Shown here piece after piece: positions 53,740-63,151 of a stretch of DNA of 64,000 nucleotides. Made by a program: the position numbers and the translations under genes. The stretch covers positions 1 to 64,000 of the forward strand of contig DASPSJ010000060.1 of NCBI GenBank assembly GCA_035623985.1. Reading direction: 5' to 3'. The DNA is from DAHUYF01 sp035623985. GTDB taxonomy: Bacteria; Pseudomonadota; Alphaproteobacteria; ATCC43930; CGMCC-115725. Position 1 is the stretch's first letter, and every line of letters begins with the position of its first letter. The notes beneath the pieces are model-generated. The model had not been told where the DNA came from. It worked only from the letters and a program-made list of their open reading frames with translations, and did not search any database.

Positions 53740-54546
53740 GTGACTGCAATGACCTGGTTGTCGACGCCGAGCCCCGACGAGCCCAAGCCCGGCATCTTAA
53801 CACGCGAGGACGGCGCCACAATCGCCTACCATCGCCACGCCGGCAAGAGCCCCGGCATCGTCTTCCTCGGCGGCTTCATGTCCGACATGACCGGCACCAA
53901 GGCGCGCCGGCTCGACGCTTTCTGCGCCGCGCGCGGCCAAGCCTATCTCCGCTTCGATTACTTCGGCCACGGCGCCTCTTCGGGCGCGTTCGCCGAGGCG
54001 ACGGTGGGGCGCTGGCGCGAGGACGCGCTCGCCGTGCTCGACCGCTTGACGCAAGGCCCGCAGATCCTGGTGGGCTCCAGCATCGGCGGCTGGATCATGC
54101 TGCTGGCGGCGCTGGCGCGGCCGGAGCGCGTCGCGGCGCTGGTCGGCATCGCCGCCGCGCCCGATGCGACCGAAGCGCTGATGTGGGCGAATTTCCCGCC
54201 GCAAATACGCGAGCGGATCCTGCGCGACGGCGCGGCGCGGCTGCCCTCGTCCTACAGCGAGGAGGGCTATCTCATCACGCGGAAGCTGATCGAGGACGGC
54301 CGCCGCCATCTGCTGATGGGCGGCGCCATCCCCCTCGCCTGCCCGGTGCGGCTGCTGCACGGCATGCGCGATGGCGACGTGCCGTGGCGGACCAGCCTGG
54401 CGCTCGCCGAGAAGCTTGCCGGCGCCGACGTCCAGGTGACCCTCGTCAAGGACGGCGACCATCGCCTCTCGGGCGAGAGCGACCTTGCGCTGCTGGAGCG
54501 GACGGTCGCGGCGCTTGCTATGCCCGGCGCGCCGGCGCGCCCTTGA
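53740..54546 (+). CDS. Alpha/beta hydrolase
   Basis: A 268-residue alpha/beta hydrolase. Visible are GIVFLGGFMSDMTGTKA (oxyanion-hole region), YLRFDYFGHGASSG, the nucleophile elbow VGSSIGGWIMLL (Ser near residue 109), an Asp in HGMRDGDVPW and the catalytic His in DGDHRLSG. This is the palmitoyl-protein-thioesterase-like/ABHD10-type subgroup common in alphaproteobacteria. Start GTG 53740 or ATG 53749; it is divergent from the GT4 gene with only a few bases between, so their 5' regions overlap. The 3' end overlaps the next minus-strand gene by 29 bp. Confidence 0.87.
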   Translation: MTAMTWLSTPSPDEPKPGILTREDGATIAYHRHAGKSPGIVFLGGFMSDMTGTKARRLDAFCAARGQAYLRFDYFGHGASSGAFAEATVGRWREDALAVLDRLTQGPQILVGSSIGGWIMLLAALARPERVAALVGIAAAPDATEALMWANFPPQIRERILRDGAARLPSSYSEEGYLITRKLIEDGRRHLLMGGAIPLACPVRLLHGMRDGDVPWRTSLALAEKLAGADVQVTLVKDGDHRLSGESDLALLERTVAALAMPGAPARP

Positions 54547-54961
54547 AACCGACGCCGATCCGGTTCAGCGCGTTGATGGTGGCGATGGCGAAGGTGAGAT
54601 CGACGAACTCCTTCTCGCTAAAGGCTTGCCGCGTCGCCTCGTGCAGCGCCTCCGAAGGCGCCGCCGCCGGCAGCGTCGTCATCGCCTCGGCCCAGGCGAG
54701 CGCCGCGCGCTCGCGCGGGCTGAAGAGCGCCGTCTCGCGCCAGACGACGAGCGTATGGAGGCGCTGCGCCTCCTCGCCGTCCTCCAGCGCCTCGTAGGCG
54801 TGGCGGTCGACACAGTAGGCGCAGCCGTTCAACTGCGAGACGCGGAGATAGACGAGATGCACCAGCCCGCGCTCGATGCTCGATTCATGCATGAGCTTGG
54901 TGAGCTGGATCAGCGTGCGGTAGGCTTCGGGCGCCAGCTTCGGATAGGGCTCGCGGGACAT
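54518..54961 (-). CDS. Carboxymuconolactone decarboxylase/AhpD-like protein
   Basis: A 147-residue all-helical protein of the AhpD/CMD family starting MSREPYPKLAPEAY at 54961. The redox motif C-x-x-C is present in LNGCAYCVDRHAYEAL, with the following His, and the C-terminal FVDLTFAIATINALNRIGVGF fits the family. Predicted alkylhydroperoxidase-type peroxidase or thiol reductase. It is third in the minus-strand set MFS-epimerase-AhpD (2 bp after the epimerase gene). Confidence 0.9.
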   Translation of the reverse strand: MSREPYPKLAPEAYRTLIQLTKLMHESSIERGLVHLVYLRVSQLNGCAYCVDRHAYEALEDGEEAQRLHTLVVWRETALFSPRERAALAWAEAMTTLPAAAPSEALHEATRQAFSEKEFVDLTFAIATINALNRIGVGFKGAPARRA

Positions 54962-54962
54962 C

Positions 54963-55817
54963 TCATTCCTCCTGCAACAACGCGGCAAGGCCGTCGCGGT
55001 AGCTCGGATAGCGCAGCCGCACGCCGAGCGCCGCCTTGAGGCGGCGGTTGGCGACGCGCTTGTTGTCGTCGTAGAAGCTGCGCGCCATCGGCGAGAGAGC
55101 CGCCCGCTCGAACGGCACGAGCGGCGGCGGCTCCCGCCCCAGCAGGCGGCAGGCATGGGCGATCACCGCCTCGGGCGGCGCGGGATCGTCGTCGCAGACA
55201 TTATAGACCGCGCCGGGATCGGGCCGCGCCATCGAGGCGCGCAGCGCCTGGACGACGTCGGCGACGTGGATGCGCGAGAACACCTGGCCCGGCTTGTCGA
55301 TGCGTTGCGCGCCGCCCTGGCGCACCGTCGCGAGCGCGTTGCGCCCGGGACCATAGATGCCGGCCAGGCGAAAGACGTGCACCGGCAGACCGTGGCGGCG
55401 GTGAAGCTCGAGCCAGCCCGCTTCGGCGGCGAGGCGGCGCCGGCCGCGCTCGCCGCTGGGCCGAAGCGTCGAGCTCTCGTCGACCCAGCCGCCGCCGCGG
55501 TCGCCATAGACGCCGGTGGTCGAGAGATATCCGAGCCAGCGCAAGCCGCCGAGCGCAACGACGTCGCCGCCATGCTCGGCCAGCACCGGATCGCCCGCCG
55601 CATCCGGCGGCACCGAGACCAGAAGATGCGTCGTGCCGGAGAGCGCCGCCGCGGCATCGGCGAGCGGCGCGCCGCGGCAGAAGCGGTGGATCGCGAACCC
55701 GTCCGCGCCGGCGGCGCCGTCGCGGCTGGTGCCGGCGATCCGCCAGCCCTCGCCGGCGAGGGCGCGGGCAAGGAAGCCGGCGCTATAGCCGAGGCCGAAA
55801 CAGAAGAAGGCGCTCAT
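54963..55817 (-). CDS. NAD(P)-binding epimerase/reductase (extended SDR, YeeZ-like)
   Basis: A 284-residue Rossmann protein starting MSAFFCFGLGYSAGFLARAL, with the GxGxxxG nucleotide loop. The middle part reads LGYLSTTGVYGDRGGGWVDE, as in extended SDR epimerases, and VFRLAGIYGPGRNALA and FSRIHVADVVQALRASM follow. The Tyr-x-x-x-Lys pair is not present in usual form, as in the YeeZ/atypical SDR group. Overlaps the MFS gene end by 4 bp and is followed by the AhpD-like gene. Substrate unknown. Confidence 0.82.
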   Translation of the reverse strand: MSAFFCFGLGYSAGFLARALAGEGWRIAGTSRDGAAGADGFAIHRFCRGAPLADAAAALSGTTHLLVSVPPDAAGDPVLAEHGGDVVALGGLRWLGYLSTTGVYGDRGGGWVDESSTLRPSGERGRRRLAAEAGWLELHRRHGLPVHVFRLAGIYGPGRNALATVRQGGAQRIDKPGQVFSRIHVADVVQALRASMARPDPGAVYNVCDDDPAPPEAVIAHACRLLGREPPPLVPFERAALSPMARSFYDDNKRVANRRLKAALGVRLRYPSYRDGLAALLQEE

Positions 55818-57097
55818 CGGGCGGCGGCGCCGCGCGCCTCGACTTCGAGCGCCCGCTCCATCGCGCCTTGCTTGAGCCGCGCCCAGGCCCAATAGGCGAG
55901 GCACACCAGCGCGCCCGCCGCGACCGAAAAGCGCAGCCCGATGAGCGAGGCGAGCCAGCCCAGCACCAGCGCGTTGAAGGCAGGCCCCGCGCGCACCAGC
56001 AGGCCATAGAGGCCCAGCACCCGGCCGCGCATGGCGGGATCGACCGCGCTCTGGATGAGGGTTTGCGCGCTGATGCCGGTGGTCACCAGCGAGAAGCCGC
56101 AGACGAAGACGCAGGCGATCGCCACCCAATAGCTCGCCGTCGCGGTGAAGCCCAGCGCCGACAGCGCGATGAGGCAGGTATGGCCGATGATGAGCGCGGT
56201 GAGGCCGTGAATGCCGGGGCGCCGCACCATCCACAAGCCGCCCATGACCGCGCCGAGGCCGAGCGTCGCGGTGAGCCAGGTATAGCCCACGGGACCGCGG
56301 CCGAAGACGACATCGGCAAAGCCCGGGAACATCTCGATGAAGCCGCGCAGGCTGAAGGTGGTCACGGCGAAGAGCAGGATCATGCGGCCGATGCCGGGAT
56401 GGCGCAGGGCGTAGACATAGCCGGCCAGCGTGTCGCCGATCAACTCGTGCCGCGCCCCGCTTGCCGGCGGCGCCGCGTCGGGGATGAGCCTGATCCGCGC
56501 CAGCGCCACAATGAAGGGGAGATAGGTGGCGGCGTTGAGCGCGAAGGCGAGGCCGACGCTGCCGCGATCGATGACGATGCCGGCCACCGCCGGCCCGAGG
56601 AAGCGGGCGAGGTTGAAGACCAGGGCGTTGACGGCAACCGCCGCGGCAAGGTTGGCGCGGTCGACAAGGTTGGGAATGAGCGCGAGCCGCGCCGGCTGGT
56701 TAACGGCGTTGGCGGCGCCAAGCACCAGGGTCAGGAGGAACAACAGCTCCACCGTGATGACGCCGCTATAGGTCAGCGCCGCCAGCAGCACCGCCTGCGC
56801 CATGGCAATCACCTGGGTCCAGCGGATCAGCCGTACCCGATCGACCCGGTCGGCGAGCAGCCCGGCGATCGGGCTCAGCAGCAGGGTAGGCAGCAGATCG
56901 GCGACGCTGACGAAGCCCAGCCAGACGGTGGAATGAGCGAGCGCCCAGGCAAGCCAGAGCACCGAGGCGCGTTGCATCCAGGTGCCGATCAGCGAAATGG
57001 AATTGCCGGCGGTGTACACGCCATAATTGCGGATGCGAAGCACGCGCACCGCGTTCGCGAAACCCGCTCTGGGCGCCTCGGCTCCCTCGACGTCCAC
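55814..57097 (-). CDS. MFS transporter (drug exporter-like)
   Basis: A 427-residue membrane protein of the MFS_3/enterobactin exporter (EntS)-like group, about 12 segments. Start region RIRNYGVYTAGNSISLIGTWMQRASVLWLA and the loop GLLADRVDRVRLIRWTQ (motif A-like) are typical, with ALIPNLVDRANLAAAVAVNALVFNLARFLGPA in the sixth-helix region (parts: ALIPNLVDR, FNLARFLGPAVAG). Probably exports a small molecule. First gene of a three-gene minus-strand operon, divergent from an RND efflux pair. Confidence 0.88.
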   Translation of the reverse strand: MDVEGAEAPRAGFANAVRVLRIRNYGVYTAGNSISLIGTWMQRASVLWLAWALAHSTVWLGFVSVADLLPTLLLSPIAGLLADRVDRVRLIRWTQVIAMAQAVLLAALTYSGVITVELLFLLTLVLGAANAVNQPARLALIPNLVDRANLAAAVAVNALVFNLARFLGPAVAGIVIDRGSVGLAFALNAATYLPFIVALARIRLIPDAAPPASGARHELIGDTLAGYVYALRHPGIGRMILLFAVTTFSLRGFIEMFPGFADVVFGRGPVGYTWLTATLGLGAVMGGLWMVRRPGIHGLTALIIGHTCLIALSALGFTATASYWVAIACVFVCGFSLVTTGISAQTLIQSAVDPAMRGRVLGLYGLLVRAGPAFNALVLGWLASLIGLRFSVAAGALVCLAYWAWARLKQGAMERALEVEARGAAAR

Positions 57098-57234
57098 TTA
57101 TGCCGCCCGTGTGTTTTCGCGAAGATGTTATCAGAGCGTTAGCGGGAGGTGATTTACAAATTCACGGACCGGGCGAGGAGCGCAAGCCATCCCGCGGCTC
57201 CAGCAGGACGGTATGCCTGCAACACCGTATCGCC

Positions 57235-57240
57235 TATAAT
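57235..57240 (+). promoter_or_regulatory. Perfect -10 box before the efflux operon
   Basis: TATAAT at 57235-57240 is 40 bp before the start of the membrane-fusion protein gene. No good -35 hexamer is found at 16-18 bp, so an activator may be needed. Confidence 0.45.
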
Positions 57241-57279
57241 GACCCCAGGGCGGGAGCGCTGGAAGCTAAGGCCGGATCG

Positions 57280-58431
57280 ATGAAACGTGTGGTAGTGGCG
57301 ATCGCCGTCTTGGCGCTGCTGGTCGGCGGCGCCATCGTCTATCGCGGGCTGAGCGTCGAGCGGGCGAACTCGCAGACCGCCGCGCCGCGCCAGCCGCCGG
57401 CGATCCCGGTGGTGGTCGCCCCCGTCGAGCGCCGGTCGATGCCGGTCAGGCTCGACGCCATCGGCACGGTGCAGACCATCGCCACGGTCAGCGTCAAGTC
57501 GCGCATCGACGCGCAGATCGCCGACGTGAAGGTCGCGGACGGGCAGTACGTGAAGGCGGGCGACACCCTCTTCCTGCTCGATGCCCGCGCCGCCGAGGCG
57601 CAGGTCCACCAGATGGAGGCGCAGCTCGTGCGCGACAAGGCGCAGCTCGCCAACGCCAAGCGCGACGTCGACCGCTATGCGCCGCTGGTGGCCAAGGATT
57701 TCGTCTCGCGCCAGCAATACGACACCGCGGTCACCACCGCGCTGGCGCTCGAGGCCAGCGTCAGGGCCGACGAGGCGGCGCTCGAGAACGCCAAGGTGCT
57801 GCTCACCTATTACACCATCACCGCGCCCATCGACGGCCGGCTCGGCATGGTGACCGCCAAGGTCGGCAACAACGTCAAGGCCAACGACGTTCCCTTCCTC
57901 ACCCTCAACCAGGTGAAGCCGATCTACGTGCTGTTCTCGGTGGCGGAGCGCGAGCTGCCGGCGATCCGCGCGGCGCTGGCGGCGGGAGCCGTCGCGGTGA
58001 GCGCGCTGCCGGCCGGCGACAAGGGCAAGCCGGCCGAGGGCAAGCTCGCCTTCTTCGACAACAGCGTCGATACCACCACCGGCACCATCGCGCTCCGCGG
58101 CATCTTCGAGAACCAGGACGAGCGGCTGTGGCCGGGCGAGTTCGTCAATGTCTCCCTCACGCTCGCCACCGAGGCCGACGCGCTGGTGGTGCCGCAGGGG
58201 GCGGTGCAGATCGGCCAAGCCGAGCCCTATGTCTTCATCGTCAAGGACGACGGCACCGCCGAGGCGCGCAAGATCCGGGTGAGCCGCACCGTCGACGGCC
58301 GGAGCGTCATCACGAGCGGCCTCGCGCCCGGCGAGCGCGTCGTCATCGACGGCCAGCTCCGCCTCAGCAACGGCAGCCGCGTCGAGATCCGCTCCGCGGA
58401 GCACGAGCCGGCCGGCGGCAGCCCGTCATGA
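57280..58431 (+). CDS. RND efflux membrane-fusion (periplasmic adaptor) protein
   Basis: A 383-residue MdtA/AcrA-type adaptor. N-terminal membrane anchor or signal (VVVAIAVLALLVGGAIVYRG), then the lipoyl half TVSVKSRIDAQIADVKVADG, an alpha-hairpin coiled coil (VHQMEAQLVRDKAQLANAKRD), the second lipoyl part ITAPIDGRLGM, and a beta-barrel with LWPGEFVNVSLTLA. It links the inner-membrane pump encoded next to an outer-membrane channel, which is not present in the window. Start ATG 57280 chosen for the signal segment. Its stop overlaps the pump start (ATGA). Confidence 0.93.
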   Translation: MKRVVVAIAVLALLVGGAIVYRGLSVERANSQTAAPRQPPAIPVVVAPVERRSMPVRLDAIGTVQTIATVSVKSRIDAQIADVKVADGQYVKAGDTLFLLDARAAEAQVHQMEAQLVRDKAQLANAKRDVDRYAPLVAKDFVSRQQYDTAVTTALALEASVRADEAALENAKVLLTYYTITAPIDGRLGMVTAKVGNNVKANDVPFLTLNQVKPIYVLFSVAERELPAIRAALAAGAVAVSALPAGDKGKPAEGKLAFFDNSVDTTTGTIALRGIFENQDERLWPGEFVNVSLTLATEADALVVPQGAVQIGQAEPYVFIVKDDGTAEARKIRVSRTVDGRSVITSGLAPGERVVIDGQLRLSNGSRVEIRSAEHEPAGGSPS

Positions 58432-61400
58432 CCCTGCCGGAACTCTGCATCCGTCGTCCGGTGATGACGACGCTGCTGATGCTGGCCTTCGTCGTCTTCG
58501 GCCTGTTCAGCTACAGGCTGCTGCCGGTGGCGGCGCTGCCGCGCGTCGACTTCCCGACCATCGTCGTCTCGGCCGTGCTGCCCGGCGCAAGCCCGGACAC
58601 GATGGCCTCCACCGTGGCGACGCCGCTCGAGCGCCAGTTCACCACCATCGCCGGCCTCGACAGCATGGTGTCGACCAGCGGCCTGGGCGTCAGCTCCATC
58701 ACCATGCAATTCAACCTCGACCGCAACATCGACGGCGCGGCGCTCGACGTGCAGGCGGCGATGACCGCGGCGGCGAAGTTCCTGCCGCCGCCCTCGCAGA
58801 TGACGACGCCGCCGAGCTTCCAGAAGGTCAACCCGGCGGACCAACCGGTGATCTATCTGACGCTCAACTCCGACACGCTGCCGCTCTACCAGGTCGACGA
58901 GTACGCCGAAACGCTGATGGCCGAGCGCATCGGCATGCTGCCCGGCGTGGCGCAGGTGCAGGTGTTCGGCTCGCAGAAATTCGCCGTGCGCGTCCAGGCC
59001 AATCCCGAGGCGCTCGCCGCCAAGGGATTGACCCTCGACGACCTCATAGGCGCCGTCGCCGCCGCCAACTCCAGCACGCCGGTGGGCACGCTCGACGGCC
59101 CGCATCAGGGCTTCACCATCCAGTCGACCGGCACGCTGCCGCATGCGGCCGACTTCCGCCCGGTCATCGTCGCCTACCGCAACGGCGCGCCGGTGCGGCT
59201 CGGCGACGTCGCCAGCGTCATCGACAGCGTCGAGAACACCAAGATCGCCGGCTGGTACAACGGCCGGCGCTGCGTCGTGCTCGCGGTGCTGCGCCAGCCC
59301 GACGCCAACACCGTCTCCGTGGTGGACAGCGTCAAGGCGCTGCTGCCGGTGTTCCGCCAGCAGATCCCGCCTTCCGTCCGCCTCGAGGTGATGAACGACC
59401 GCTCGGTCTCGATCCGCCAGTCGGTCGACGACGTGCAGTTCACCTTGATGCTCACCGTCGTTCTCGTCGTGCTGGTGATCTTCGTCTTCCTGCGCAGCGT
59501 CATGGCGACGATCATTCCGGCGCTGGCGCTGCCGGTCTCGGTCATCGGCACCTTCGCCGGCATGTATGTGATGGGCTATTCCATCGACAACCTGTCGCTG
59601 ATGGCGCTGACGCTCTCGGTAGGCTTCGTCGTCGACGACGCCATCGTCATGCTCGAGAACATCGTGCGCCACGTCGAGAACGGCGAGCGCGTGCTCGACG
59701 CCGCCTTCCGCGGCTCGCGCGAGATCGCCTTCACCATCCTCTCGATCACGCTGTCGCTGGTCGCGGTGTTCATCCCGGTGCTGTTCATGGGCGGCGTGGT
59801 CGGCCGCGTCTTCCGCGAGTTCGCGGTGACCATCAGCATGACCATCCTGATCTCGGGGCTGGTGTCGCTGACGCTGACGCCGATGCTGTGCTCGCGGCTG
59901 CTCAAGTCGGCCGATCACGCGGCCAGGCACAACGTCTTCTATCGCGCCTCGGAGGCGGCGTTCAACGGCATGATCCACGCCTACGACGCATGCCTGCGCC
60001 TCGTCATGCGGCACCGCTTCTCGACGCTGATGGTGACGCTGGCCTCGCTCGTCGCCACCGTCTATCTCTTCGGCTGGGGCATGCCCAAGGGCTTCTTTCC
60101 GATCGAGGACACCGGCCAGATCTTCGCCTTCACCGAGGCGGCGCAGGACATCTCCTTCCAGGCGATGGCCGAGCATCAGAAAGAGGTCGTCGACATCGTC
60201 CGGGCCGATCCCAACGTGGAGGGGCTGATCTCCTTCATCGGCGCCACCAGCTTCAGTCCGGCGCTCAACAACGGCCGCTTCTTCCTGCAATTGAAGCCGT
60301 TCGACCAGCGCACGCTCTCGGCCAACGAGATCATCCAGGAGCTGCGGCCGAAGGTGGCCACCGTGCCGGGCGTGCGCACCTTCTTCCAGCCGCTGCAGAA
60401 CATCCAGCTCGGCGGCCGCATCTCCAAGAGCCAGTACCAGTACACGGTCCAGGACGCCGACGTAAACGAGCTCTACCATTACGGCCCGGTGATGCAGGAC
60501 CGCATCGCCCAGATCCCCGGCATCCTCGACGTCAATTCCGACCTGCAGCTTCTCAGCCGCCAGGCGATCGTCAACATCGACCGCGACAAGGCCTCGCGGC
60601 TCGGCATCACCGTCGACCAGGTGCGCAGCGCCTTCTACAGCGCCTTCGGCGTGCGCCAGGTCTCCACCATCTACATGCCGGCGAACGACTATCAGGTCAT
60701 CCTCGAGGTCGATCCCCGCTACCAGTCGGATCCGACCGACCTGTCGCGCATCTATCTGCGCAGCGCGTCGGGCCAGGCGGTGCCGCTCGACGCCATCGCC
60801 AGCCTGACCGCGGGCCTCGGCCCGGTCACGGTCAACCACCAGGGCCAGCTTCCCTCGGTCACGATCTCGTTCAACCTGGCGCCGGGCGTGGCGCTGGGCG
60901 CGGCGGTTGACGCCATCCGCCGCGCCGAGCGGCAGGTGAACCTGCCGGTGACGGTCGCCACCGGCTTCCAGGGCACGGCGCAGGTCTTCCAGGACTCGCT
61001 CAAGGGCCAGGGCCTGCTGATCGTCGCCGCGGTGCTGGTCATCTACATGGTGCTGGGCATCCTCTACGAGAGCTTCATCCATCCCATCACGATCCTCTCG
61101 GGCCTGCCGTCGGCGGGGCTCGGCGCGCTGATCACGCTGCTGCTGTTCCACCAGGATCTCAGCGTCATCGCCATCATCGGCATCGTCATGCTGATCGGCA
61201 TCGTCAAGAAGAACGCGATCATGATGATCGACTTCGCGCTGCAGCGTCAGCTCGCCGGCGACACCACCCCCGAGGCGGCGATCCTGGAGGCTTGCCTGTT
61301 GCGCTTCCGGCCGATCATGATGACCACCATGGCGGCGATCATGGGGGCGCTGCCCATCGCCATCGGTTTCGGCGCCGGCTCGGAGCTGCGCCGGCCGCTG

Positions 61401-61568
61401 GGCCTGGCGGTGGTGGGCGGCCTTCTCGTTTCGCAGCTCCTGACGTTGTTCATCACGCCGGTGATCTATGTCTATCTCGAGCGCCTGCGCCACGTCTTCA
61501 GCGGTCGGCCTGCCGTCGCGGCGGCGGCGCCGCTCGCCGATTCCACGGCACCGCTGCCGGGCGAATAA
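58428..61568 (+). CDS. RND-family efflux pump (HAE1/MdtB-like inner-membrane transporter)
   Basis: A 1046-residue pump that begins MTLPELCIRRPVMTTLLMLA. The 12 membrane helices with two large periplasmic loops are visible, including the proton-relay region GFVVDDAIVMLENIVRHVENGE in TM4 (two Asp), the motif PVALPSVGT-like PALALPVSVIGTFAGM, and the last IGIVKKNAIMMIDFALQ with a Lys in TM10. The porter domain Q-rich repeats are complete. Multidrug or detergent export by proton antiport is expected. Start overlaps the adaptor by 4 bp. Confidence 0.95.
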   Translation: MTLPELCIRRPVMTTLLMLAFVVFGLFSYRLLPVAALPRVDFPTIVVSAVLPGASPDTMASTVATPLERQFTTIAGLDSMVSTSGLGVSSITMQFNLDRNIDGAALDVQAAMTAAAKFLPPPSQMTTPPSFQKVNPADQPVIYLTLNSDTLPLYQVDEYAETLMAERIGMLPGVAQVQVFGSQKFAVRVQANPEALAAKGLTLDDLIGAVAAANSSTPVGTLDGPHQGFTIQSTGTLPHAADFRPVIVAYRNGAPVRLGDVASVIDSVENTKIAGWYNGRRCVVLAVLRQPDANTVSVVDSVKALLPVFRQQIPPSVRLEVMNDRSVSIRQSVDDVQFTLMLTVVLVVLVIFVFLRSVMATIIPALALPVSVIGTFAGMYVMGYSIDNLSLMALTLSVGFVVDDAIVMLENIVRHVENGERVLDAAFRGSREIAFTILSITLSLVAVFIPVLFMGGVVGRVFREFAVTISMTILISGLVSLTLTPMLCSRLLKSADHAARHNVFYRASEAAFNGMIHAYDACLRLVMRHRFSTLMVTLASLVATVYLFGWGMPKGFFPIEDTGQIFAFTEAAQDISFQAMAEHQKEVVDIVRADPNVEGLISFIGATSFSPALNNGRFFLQLKPFDQRTLSANEIIQELRPKVATVPGVRTFFQPLQNIQLGGRISKSQYQYTVQDADVNELYHYGPVMQDRIAQIPGILDVNSDLQLLSRQAIVNIDRDKASRLGITVDQVRSAFYSAFGVRQVSTIYMPANDYQVILEVDPRYQSDPTDLSRIYLRSASGQAVPLDAIASLTAGLGPVTVNHQGQLPSVTISFNLAPGVALGAAVDAIRRAERQVNLPVTVATGFQGTAQVFQDSLKGQGLLIVAAVLVIYMVLGILYESFIHPITILSGLPSAGLGALITLLLFHQDLSVIAIIGIVMLIGIVKKNAIMMIDFALQRQLAGDTTPEAAILEACLLRFRPIMMTTMAAIMGALPIAIGFGAGSELRRPLGLAVVGGLLVSQLLTLFITPVIYVYLERLRHVFSGRPAVAAAAPLADSTAPLPGE

Positions 61569-62370
61569 AAAGGCGCGCCTCCTCCTCCCGCTGCTGGCGC
61601 TGTGGCTGGGCGCGGCTCCCGCCCCAGAGGCCGCGGCGCAACTGCGCGCCAGCGACGAGATGGCGGTGCTGCACGACCGCTGCGTCGCCTTTGCGCGCGA
61701 CAACCCCAAGGAAGGGCTCGAGCGGGCGAGAGCCTGGAAGGAGGGCGGCGGCGGCTTCTACGCCGACCACTGCATCGCCATGGCGCTGTTCATGCAGCAC
61801 GACTACGCCGCGGCGGCGCAGCGCTTCGAGGAGTTGGCGACGAGGATGCTGGGCATGCCGGCGGTCCAGCGCGCCCAGGCGCTCGACCAGGGCGGCCAAT
61901 CCTGGCTCGCCGCGCGCGAGCCGGCGCGCGCCAAGGCGGCGTTCGACGCCGCGCTCCAGCTTAACGGCGAGGACGCCGACCTGCTGATCGACCGCTCCGA
62001 GGCCTTCGCCGACCTCGGCCAGTACTGGGACGCGATCGACGATCTCAACCGCGCCATCGAGCTCGCCCCCAATCGCGCCGAGGCCTATATCTATCGCGGC
62101 GCCGCCTATCGTCACGTCGACGCCCGCGATCTCGCGCTCGAGGACATCCAGCACGGGCTGGCGCTGGCGCCCGACTCGGTGATGGGCCTGCTGGAGCGCG
62201 GCAATCTGCGGCGCCTTTCGGGCGACATCGCCGGCGCGCGCCAGGATTGGCTGCGGGTGACCCAGCTTGCGCCGCAGAGCCCCGCGGGCAAGGCGGCGAC
62301 GACCAACCTCGCCAACCTCAAAGGCAAGGGCGACGCGGACAAGGCGACGGCGGCGCAGAAGACGCCGTAA
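61468..62370 (+). CDS. Secreted TPR-repeat protein
   Basis: A 300-residue protein if started at ATG 61468, which overlaps the pump gene by 101 bp in another frame. The protein that looks real begins near ANKKARLLLPLLALWLGAAP (signal peptide, cleaved before AAAQLRASD). Tetratricopeptide repeats are visible at about residues 110-260: ALDQGGQSWLAAREPARAKAAFDAAL, AFADLGQYWDAIDDLNRAIEL, AYRHVDARDLALEDIQHGL and so on. It is probably periplasmic. There is no ATG/GTG close to the signal peptide, so the true start is uncertain (61468 or a rare start near 61550). Confidence 0.72.
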   Translation: MSISSACATSSAVGLPSRRRRRSPIPRHRCRANKKARLLLPLLALWLGAAPAPEAAAQLRASDEMAVLHDRCVAFARDNPKEGLERARAWKEGGGGFYADHCIAMALFMQHDYAAAAQRFEELATRMLGMPAVQRAQALDQGGQSWLAAREPARAKAAFDAALQLNGEDADLLIDRSEAFADLGQYWDAIDDLNRAIELAPNRAEAYIYRGAAYRHVDARDLALEDIQHGLALAPDSVMGLLERGNLRRLSGDIAGARQDWLRVTQLAPQSPAGKAATTNLANLKGKGDADKATAAQKTP

Positions 62371-62385
62371 GCGCCGCGCCGCCGC

Positions 62386-63054
62386 TCAGAAATCGAGATC
62401 GGCGTAGTGCTTGGGCGGCGGCGCGCCGGGAATGTGGTCGGCGAGGATGGGGCGGAAGCTCGGCCGCGACTTGATCCGCGCGTACCATTCCTTGGCGGGC
62501 TCGTGTTCTTCCCAGGGCACGTCGCCGAGATAGTCGAGCGCGGAGAGATGCGCCGCGGCGGTGATGTCGGCGAGCGAGAAGTGATCGCCGGCAAGCCAGC
62601 GCCGGCGCTCGACGAGATAGCCGATATAGTCGAGGTGATAGCCGAGATTGGCCTGGCCGGCGCGGATCGCGGCCGAGTCGGGCTGGCCGAAGCCGAGAAA
62701 GCGCTTCATCATCTTCTCGCCGACGAGGTTCTCGGTGACCTCGTGGTTCATCTTGACATCGAACCAGGCGACGAGCCGGCGCACCTCGGCGCGGTCGAGC
62801 GGATTGATGCCGAGCAGCAGCTTGTCGCGATAGACCTCGTCGAGGAACTCGGCGATGGCGGCGGCCTCGGCCAGCACGGTGCCGTCGGGCTCGATCAGCA
62901 CCGGCACCTCGCCCGCGGGGTTGAGCGCGAGGAATTCCGGCCGGCGCTCCCAGATCCGCTCCACCTTCAAGGTGAAGTCGAGCGATTTCTCCTGCAGCAC
63001 GATGCGGATCTTGCGCGAGGTCGGCGACAGCCAGAGGTGGTAGAGAAGCCGCAT
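62386..63054 (-). CDS. GST-fold protein, FzlA-like (FtsZ-binding division factor)
   Basis: A 222-residue glutathione S-transferase-fold protein. N-terminal thioredoxin-like part: LYHLWLSPTSRKIRIVLQEK and PAGEVPVLIEPDGTVLAEA. The C-terminal end reads WYARIKSRPSFRPILADH and finishes with KHYADLDF, which from memory is the typical C-terminus of FzlA, the essential FtsZ-binding division protein of Caulobacter and other alphaproteobacteria. FzlA has the GST fold but lacks GST activity. Convergent with the TPR gene, 16 bp apart. Confidence 0.75.
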   Translation of the reverse strand: MRLLYHLWLSPTSRKIRIVLQEKSLDFTLKVERIWERRPEFLALNPAGEVPVLIEPDGTVLAEAAAIAEFLDEVYRDKLLLGINPLDRAEVRRLVAWFDVKMNHEVTENLVGEKMMKRFLGFGQPDSAAIRAGQANLGYHLDYIGYLVERRRWLAGDHFSLADITAAAHLSALDYLGDVPWEEHEPAKEWYARIKSRPSFRPILADHIPGAPPPKHYADLDF

Positions 63055-63151
63055 GACCGCGGCAATTTAGCACAAGCGGCGGCGGCGGCCAAAAGCCCCG
63101 CCGCGTCTGCTATCCTGCGCCGACTCGGTCTCACGCGGCGGGGAGAAGCGA

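Noticed and set aside
58227..61709. Very long antisense open frame (1160 codons) over the RND pump gene
   Set aside because: Arg/Asp/His-rich composition without recognisable domains; it mirrors the codon structure of the pump gene in GC-rich DNA.
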